This document shows positions 57,089-64,000 of a stretch of 64,000 nucleotides of DNA, one piece after another. Made by a program: the position numbers and the translations under genes. Location: NCBI GenBank assembly GCA_903813345.2, contig CAIIXF020000011.1:5001-69000 (forward strand). The letters run 5' to 3'. The DNA is from Owenia fusiformis (Eukaryota; Annelida; Polychaeta; Sabellida; Oweniidae). A model generated the notes under the pieces. It was given only the letters and a program-made list of their open reading frames with translations. It did no database searches and was not told the DNA's origin. How positions within the stretch are numbered: the stretch's first letter is position 1; each line of letters opens with the position of its first letter.

Positions 57089-57907
57089 CGAATTGCAATT
57101 ACCAAACGCCTATCCAAATTTATGTTATTTATCTTGTTAAGATTAAAACATATATTTTATTTTTATTTTCTCATCAATATTGAATGTCAATATCAATATT
57201 TTTAAAAAAAGCTCTGAATCTTGGGTCTTGAATTGAACTTAGTTCGATTCCACTCATCTAGTTCTCTCTGTTATTGTACACGGTGCTCTAGTTTTGATAT
57301 ATGCCAAGATCTACCATGATCCTTAACAAAGGGGTGTTGACAGTGGAAATGTGCATATAGGCAGATAACTCAGACCGTCAATATCCCATCTAATTGATTA
57401 AGTTCAAAACCCCGATTGATGTATAATGTTAAGCAAATGTAGCCGATTGACGGCTACTCACAAGAGACCACTCTTACGTGATTAGCGCGATATTTTGCTT
57501 GCCAATAAATGATCCGTAACTATTGAAAGAGATTTCCCATGAGTCTTAGCACAGGAGTATCAAATGCGCCGCAGAGGATGTTTTCCGAGATGCTAGTATG
57601 ATGCATGATGGGTCGAGAAGGTTGAGTTTTCACACTTCGCATTATCACACACTACTATACCTTGCATTAGGTGTTCATGAGCAACCCATTTGGCTTATTA
57701 GTAATGGTTATGTATTTGTTTTTATTTGTCTGTTCCTTATGAATGGTTTATCGGTTGAAAATTAGATGCTAGTAAGGCACTTTCAAAAATATATTAAACA
57801 ATTCAATTAGACAAACAAAGTATCTTATGCATTTCTAGGTGTTAGGTATAGTAGTGTGTCATCATCATTATTATCATCATCATCATCATCTTTGCATGTT
57901 ACCCTAC
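57089..57907. other. Intergenic, nothing recognised
   Basis: Ends with a short (ATC)n run at about 57860-57890. Confidence 0.4.
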
Positions 57908-59540
57908 TATCACACCAAACTAGTTCTCACTACGTTCTCGAAAACGGGCTTCAACTGTGTACGAACGGACTGGACCTACTAAGAACCGTTTGGGATCTAT
58001 TTACAAACTTCATCGAACGTACTCGAACGGGTAGGTCCTCTAGAACTTAGACAATGCTCAAAATGTTCTCGTGGTCGTCACGTTCTACAATTAGAACGAG
58101 TGACAACGTACTAACGACGAGCTGGACGTACTACGAACGGAACCGTCGTACTTCAATCCTACTAGGGACGTTTTAACAACGAGTTGAACTGTCTGAGGAC
58201 GTGTTGAGAACGAGGTAGAACTAATTGCAAACGGATTTAAACCGATTAAGAACGTATTTAACACTGTTTATGAACGAGTTAGCAGAAATATAGCTATCAC
58301 ACCAAACGTAGCTGCAACTTTCTTAGGTCTATTTACGAACTTTATGAACGTTCTCAGACGGGAATGTGATTTTAGAATTTTGAATCGATTCAAAATTCGT
58401 TGGCGACCATACCGTTCTGTAATCAGGTCATGTTGACCTTCTAGACTAAGGGACGCGTTCTACGACGTTGCACACCGACGTGGTGCGACCTGAACGAACT
58501 GCGAACGAGATGGACGTATTGAAGACTGTTTTAGAACGAAGAAGCTAATTATTTCAGACATATTTCCCGACCACAGCCAGATTGAGCCCGTTTTACGACG
58601 TTTTCGTAGGACTGGCAAGAACGGGTAAGAACTAATTTGGTGTGATAGGGGGGTAAGGTAATTATAATTGCCTTAGACTGTATTTTTGTGTGCCCGTGTT
58701 GCTAGTGAATTGCGTAATGATTAATGAGGTTTCTCTCCAGGTATCACTAACCCCCCTATCACACCAAACTAGTTCTTACCCGTTCTTGCCAGTTCTACGA
58801 AAACGTCGTAAAACGGGCTCAATCTGGCTGTGTTCGAGAAATATGTCTAAAATAATAAGCTACTTCGTTCATAAACAGTGTTCAATACGTCCATCTCATT
58901 CGCAGTTCGTTCAGGTCGCACCACGTCGGTGTACAACGTCGTATAACGCGTCCCCTAGTCTAGAAGGTCATCATGACCTGATTACAGAATGGTATGGTCG
59001 ACCTCGAATTTTGAATCGATTCAAAATTCGAAATCACATTTCCCGTCCTGGAAAGTCCATGAAGTTTGTGAACAGATCGTAGAACGTTGTAGCTACGTTC
59101 ATTCCGTCCACACACAGTTTAAAACCAGTTTTGAAGAACGCAGTGGCAACTTGCTTGGTGTGATAGCTATATTTTTGCTAACTCGTTGATAAATACGTCC
59201 TTAATCAGTTTTAACCCGTTTACAATTAGTTCTACCTCGTTCTTAATACGTCCTCAGACAGTTCAACTCGTTGTTAAAACGTCCCTAGTAGGATTGAAGT
59301 ACGACGGTTCCGTTCGTATTACGTCCAGCTCGTCGTTAGTAGGTTGTCATTCGTTCTAATTGTAGAACGTAACGACCAAGAGAACATTTTGAGCCTGTTC
59401 TAAGTTCTAGAGGATTCACCCATTCGAGAACGTTCGATGAAGTTTGTAAATAGACCCCAAACGGTTCTAAGTACGTCCAGTCCGTTCGTACACAGTTGAA
59501 GCGCGTTTTTGAGAACGTTGTGAGAACTAGTTTGGTGTTT
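57908..59540. mobile_element. Two-module giant palindrome, TATCACACC family
   Basis: Reading inward from the left: module A (57908-58294) starts TATCACACCAAACTAGTTCT, and module B (58295-58647) starts TATCACACCAAACGTAGC and ends TTTGGTGTGATAGGGGGG. A roughly 100-bp unique spacer follows. Then module B inverted (58757-59165, starting after CCCCCC) and module A inverted (59166-59540) return in mirror order. Arms of about 740-790 bp match by direct reading of many long words, e.g. TTTTGAATCGATTCAAAATT in both B modules. The arms are studded with GAACG/CGTTC words. No credible open frame or transposase was seen. Confidence 0.85.
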
Positions 59541-59548
59541 AGGGTTAC

Positions 59549-59895
59549 TATCACACCAAACTAGTTCTCACTACGTTCTCGAAAACGGGCTTTAACTGTG
59601 CACTAATATATGTCAATGATTTCATTTTTGCAAAGTTCAATAAAATCCCTTCGTGTATCAGTTTGAAGATCACAGTCAATAAGAATTAGAACGCCAATTA
59701 GAACGCCAATGAGAGAGCATTTGTTCTAAACGCCTACAAAAACAAGTCTAATTCTGAATCGCAATAATTAGTCTAAATGGAGAAAATAGATTTAAATGCC
59801 CATAGAACCACAAACTGTTCTAAGTAAACCCAATCCGTTCGTAAACAGTTTAAGCTCATTTTTGAGAACGTAGTGAAAACTAGTTTGGTTTGATG
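59549..59895. mobile_element. Truncated A-module foldback next to the giant palindrome
   Basis: TATCACACCAAACTAGTTCT at 59549 runs about 75 bp along module A, then unrelated AT-rich sequence. The inverted A end returns at 59816-59895 (CCAATCCGTTCGTAAACAGT and AAAACTAGTTTGGTTTGATG). Confidence 0.75.
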
Positions 59896-60670
59896 GAAGG
59901 AGGTAGGGCAGAACTTATGAATGGCCGACCTAGTTTTAGGGCCAATAACAAATTAAGTACGTCGATGAGAGAGAAAGTGTATAATTAGCGAACCGTCATT
60001 TAGGTTGATTTGAGGTGTCTAAGGACCAAGTTATTCCCTTTACAGAGGTCAAGGTTCGGGATATACATCCCGTAATATAAGGCGAAATCTAACTAGATGG
60101 TATTGTCCTGAATGATGGAGATTGACGGTTTAATCAACTTTATTCAAATTATGTTCGATCTCATTTTATTCTTGTCTCATTATTCAATGATTATTCATTA
60201 AGATATGATATTGAATAGAAAATATGACACTAAAACAACTTCAATTATCTTTTTGCTCTTGAACTCTAATTGTTTGAATATATTTGTAACTACTCGACAT
60301 GCTTTAGACTTAATCATATTGGCAAAAGAGAAAATAGACAGTCTATTCAAAAAATCCTTGTCTGCACATTTTAAGAAAAACGTCATCACAGTTACTTTTA
60401 AAATGTTAACATCTTGTTCAGCTCACTTCATTCTACATCTGATTAGGTTTTGCACCTGTTAGCTCAGTCATGGCAGCCATTTTAAATCTCTTAAGAAAGG
60501 TTAGCGAACGATAATACTTTATATCATATTTGAATGGTGTTTTTGAGATTTCGTGCTTTTAACTATTTAGTAGCTTTATAAATAATTTCATGTGTATTTT
60601 GTTGTAAAAGCCTATGTTCTTGTTAACAGTCGTCATATGCAATAATTTTGTAAAAACTTTTAATCACTTT
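59896..60670. other. Intergenic, nothing recognised
   Basis: AT-rich; an 85-codon plus frame and a 63-codon minus frame overlap here without domains. Confidence 0.4.
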
Positions 60671-60675
60671 CTATT

Positions 60676-62692
60676 GTCGGCCAATTTGGATTTTTCCATC
60701 TTAATATCTTGTCTGTAAAGTCTTGTCTACGCGTTTTCAGGTGAACCGTATGGTAGATCAATTTCAAATATTCAGGAATGATTCTAAGTATGTATATCTA
60801 GATCTGATTAGTTTTTTGGCATTCTGGGTAAAAGTCCAGACAGCCATTTTGGATTTTCCGTCCTAAAATCTTGTCTGTAAAGTCTTGTCTGCGCGTTTTC
60901 AAGTGAACCGTTTGGTAGATCAATTTCAAATTTTCAGGGATGATTCTATGAAAATCTAGAACTGACAAGATTCTTGGCATTCTGGGCAAATGTTAAGGCA
61001 GCAATTTTGGATTTTCCGTCGAAAAATCGTGTCTGTAAAGTCTTGTCTACGCATTTTCCGGATCAATTTCAAATTTTCAGGGCTGGTTTTCAGTATGGAA
61101 ATCTAGAACTGAATAATTTTTTGGCATTATGGGTAAATTTTAAGGTGGCCATTTTGAGTTTTCCCTCCTAAAATTGTGTCAGTAAAGTCTTGTCTACTCA
61201 TTTTCAAGATTACTATTTGACGGATCAATTTCAAATTTTCGGGGATAATTTTTAATATGAACATCTAGATCTGATTAGTTTTTCGGCATTCTTGGTAAAT
61301 GTTAAGGCAGCCATCTTGGATTTTCCGTCCTAAAATCTTGCCTTTAAAGTCTTGTCTGTGCGTTTTCAGGTGAACCGTTTGGTAGATCAATTTCAAATTT
61401 TCAGGGATGATTCTTAGAATGAAAATCTAGAACTGACCAGATTTTTGGCATTCTGGGTAAATGTTAAGGCAGCCATTTTGGATTTCCGTCGTAAAATCTT
61501 GTCTGTAAAGTCTTGTCTATGCGTTTTCCGGATCAATTTCAAATTTTCAGGGCTGGTTTTTAGTATGGAAATCTAGAACTGAATAATTTTTGGGCATTCT
61601 GGGTACATTTAAAGGTGGCCATATTGAGATTTCCCTCCTAAAATTGTGTCAGTAAAGTCTTGTCTACTCATTTTCAAGATAACCATTTGACGGATCAATT
61701 TCAAATTTTCGGGGATGATTTTTAATATGAACATCTAGGTAGATCTGATTAGTTTTTCGGCATTCTTGGTAAATGTAAAGGCAGCCATTTTGGATTTTCC
61801 GTCGTAAAATCTTGTCTGTAAAGTTTTGTCTTCGCGTTTTCAGGTGAACCGTTTGGTAGATCAATTTCAAATTTTCAGGGATGATTCTTAGAATGAAAAT
61901 CTAGAACTGACCAGATTTTCAGCATTCTTGGTAAATGTTAAGGCAGCCATTTTGGATTTTCCGTCCTAAAATCTTGTCTGTGAAGTCTTGTCTTCGCCTT
62001 TTCAGGTGAACCGTTTGGTAGATCAATTTCAAATTTTCAGGGATGATTTTTAGTATGAGGATCTAGAGCTTACCAGATTTTTGGCATTTTGGGTAAATGT
62101 TAAGGCAGCCATTTTGGATTTCCGTCGTAAAATCTTGTCTGTAAAGTCTTGTCTGTAAAGTCTTGTCTACTCATTTTCAGGATAGCCATTTGACGGATCA
62201 ATTTCAAATTTTCAGGGATGATTTTTAATATGAAAATCTAGGTAGATCTGATAAGTTTTTCGGCATTCTTGGTAAATGTCAAGGCAGCCATTTTGGATTT
62301 TCCGTCCTAAAATATTGTTTGTAATGTCTTTATCTTTGCATTTTCAGGTTAATCGTTTGAGGAATCAATTTCAAATTTTAAGGGACGATTTTTAGTATGT
62401 AAATCTTGGAACTGATTACTTTTTCCGCATTCTGGGTAAATTTTAAGGTGGCCATTTTAGATTTCCATCCTGAAATCCTATCTGTAAAGTCGTGTCTGCA
62501 CGTTTCCCGGCACACCAGTTGACAGATCGATTTCAAATTTCCAGGAATGATTCTTTGTATGAAATTCTAACTTTTTCGGCATTCTGGGTAAATGTTAAGT
62601 CAGCCATTATGGATTTTTCGTCCTAAATTCGTGTCTGTAAAGTCTTGTCTTTGCACTTTCAGTTTAACTGTTTGGCGGATCAATTTCAAAAG
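60676..62692 (+). repeat. About 160-bp satellite, 12-13 copies
   Basis: Units contain GGCAGCCATTTTGGATTTTC, CTTGTCTGTAAAGTCTTGTC and AGATCAATTTCAAATTTTCA. Starts fall about every 145-180 bp (60841, 60998, 61145, 61309, 61471 and on). Adjacent units alternate between two subtypes, GGCAGCC and GGTGGCC, over part of the array. Confidence 0.9.
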
Positions 62693-63308
62693 ATGGGTAT
62701 CGATATGGCGAACTTTTTGAACACACGTTTCTCTTAAACCAGTCATCAAAAGATTCTTACAATTTTACACATTTTCAATTTAATGGTCATCTTTTGAATG
62801 ATAACAATATAATTGGAATATATATAATATATATATAATATATATATAATTTCACCTATATTGTTTTAGAAAGCACATCAAACACTTGTTCTGTTCTTGA
62901 TATCATGTTTCCAGAGTGAAATGAAAGAACTTTCCGAACCTCATTGGAACAAAACGACATAAACACAACATGTTTAGGTGTCTCAATATTGTAATTGTAC
63001 AAAGGGAATTTTGGATGATTTTAAAAAAGTATCTTGTTAATGAAATAAAAGGTTTATCTTGATTTTTATCTATTTTGGGGTGATTTTTTAAAAAAAATTT
63101 AATACTTTTGTATAACTATAATATTGTGAGGTCTTAAAGCATGTTGGATATGCTATTTTGTTCCAACAAGGTTCGGAAAGACATTTTATTTCATTCTCAA
63201 GAATTGGTAGAAAGGAGCAAAAACAATTGCACTAGAAAAACAAAAAAAAGTTAACAAAAACAAAATATTTCTAAATAATTTTCGCATTAAATTGTTGTAC
63301 CACTCCTT
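62693..63308. mobile_element. Foldback element inserted in the 160-bp satellite
   Basis: The satellite breaks off after CAATTTCAAA and resumes after TTTTCAAGGGATGATTC. The inserted 615 bp has inverted arms: TTTCCGAACCTCATTGGAACA (62931) against TGTTCCAACAAGGTTCGGAAA (63160), with flanking words also pairing. An AT dinucleotide tract lies inside. A related partial copy is at 2868-3125. Confidence 0.75.
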
Positions 63309-63545
63309 TTCAAGGGATGATTCTTAGTATGATTCTTGGAACCGATTACTTTTGCCACATCCTTGGTAAATTTTAAGGTGGCCATTTTGGATTTTCCATC
63401 CTGAAATCCTCTCTGTAAAATCTTGTCTACACAAACCAGTTGACAGATCAATTTCAAATTTCCAGTAATGATTCTTTGTATGAAAATCTCAAACTACTTA
63501 GTTTTCAGACAGTCCTGCTAAATTTCAAGGCGTCCACATTAGATT
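63309..63545 (+). repeat. 160-bp satellite, continuation after the insertion
   Basis: One and a half further units (GGTGGCCATTTTGGATTTTC; ACAGATCAATTTCAAATTTC), more diverged than the central ones. Confidence 0.85.
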
Positions 63546-63644
63546 TTTCTTTTAAATTCTTGCCTTTTAACTGATTCAGAATGAATGATTTGCAGTATAT
63601 AGGACCAACCATTGGTGGGGACATGCTGTACACATTTGTGTTCT

Positions 63645-63814
63645 TGTGTATCTAATAGTTATGCAAATTGAAATATCTCCAGTAAAAGAAAATGTAACCT
63701 GACCAATACAAGAAAATATATTTCATATTTTGTGGTTTTATAATATGACGTCTATGGGTATTCTCCCCGAACTAGAAGTCAAATTTTCAAAAAAAATAAT
63801 TTTCAAAGTTTATA
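63645..63814 (+). repeat. Dispersed repeat family DR1, copy 3 (truncated)
   Basis: Matches copies 1 and 2 from TGTATCTAATAGTTATG to TTTTCAAAGTT, then is cut off where the palindrome-family element begins. Confidence 0.8.
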
Positions 63815-63815
63815 A

Positions 63816-64000
63816 CCCCCCTATCACACCAAACTAAAACGAAAACGTCGTAAAACGGGCTCAATCTGGCTGTGGTCGGGAAATATATCTGAAATAATTA
63901 GCTTCTTCGTTCTTAAACAGTCTTCAATACGTCCATCTCGTTCGCAGTTCGTTCAGGTCGCACCACGTCGGTGTGCAACGTCGTAGAACGCGTCCCTTAG
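63816..64000 (-). mobile_element. Palindrome-family B module running off the window end
   Basis: CCCCCCTATCACACCAAACT followed by AAACGTCGTAAAACGGGCTC and CACCACGTCGGTGTGCAACG, as in module B inverted at 58751. About 25 bp near the terminus are missing. The element continues beyond the window. Confidence 0.85.

Overview
The window reads as AT-rich nuclear DNA of a marine-invertebrate-like metazoan. Evidence: intronless animal-type genes (two Golgi-type sulfotransferases and a rhodopsin-class GPCR), a three-copy TTAGGG-type telomeric repeat, a tRNA-derived SINE, mariner/Tc1 and non-LTR retrotransposon relics, and GT-AG introns. The phylum cannot be fixed from sequence alone; a lophotrochozoan or invertebrate deuterostome is most plausible. 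There are no bacterial features and no CRISPR.

Genes are few. At 4148-5344 (+) lies a type II membrane sulfotransferase with intact cofactor motifs. At 10838-12103 (+) lies a heparan-sulfate 3-O-sulfotransferase-like protein that keeps the catalytic Glu/His/Asp but has lost several PAPS-contact residues. At 25628-26764 (-) lies a single-exon class A GPCR with divergent microswitches. At 17147-18290 (-) an unrecognised intron-containing gene, probably frameshifted, sits exactly inside a 2.0-kb element bounded by identical 102-bp inverted repeats.

Layout: 1-1645 is a CpG-rich block of internal duplications, ending at an interstitial telomeric tract. 1.7-20 kb holds the sulfotransferase genes among transposon relics: a non-LTR element, a long-TIR element with a SINE inserted, a mariner, the gene-bearing TIR element and several hairpin elements. 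22-25 kb is a run of three tandem arrays (18, 111 and 60 bp) followed by an eroded halo, then the GPCR. From 28 kb to the end the window is dominated by minisatellites: 25 bp at 28.5-31.6 kb, 22 bp at 38.5-42.2 kb, about 110 bp at 46.5-47.9 kb, 23 bp at 48.5-49.6 kb, about 167 bp at 51.7-52.6 kb, 65 bp at 53.8-54.4 kb, 30 bp at 55.0-57.1 kb and about 160 bp at 60.7-63.5 kb. Foldback elements lie between them.

The most unusual structure is a 1.6-kb two-module palindrome at 57.9-59.55 kb, built from units beginning TATCACACCAAA. Related pieces occur at 44.0-44.8, 59.55-59.9 and 63.8-64.0 kb. It has no coding capacity and looks like an undescribed foldback family. The tandem arrays are open in some frames only because of their periods; I do not read them as genes.
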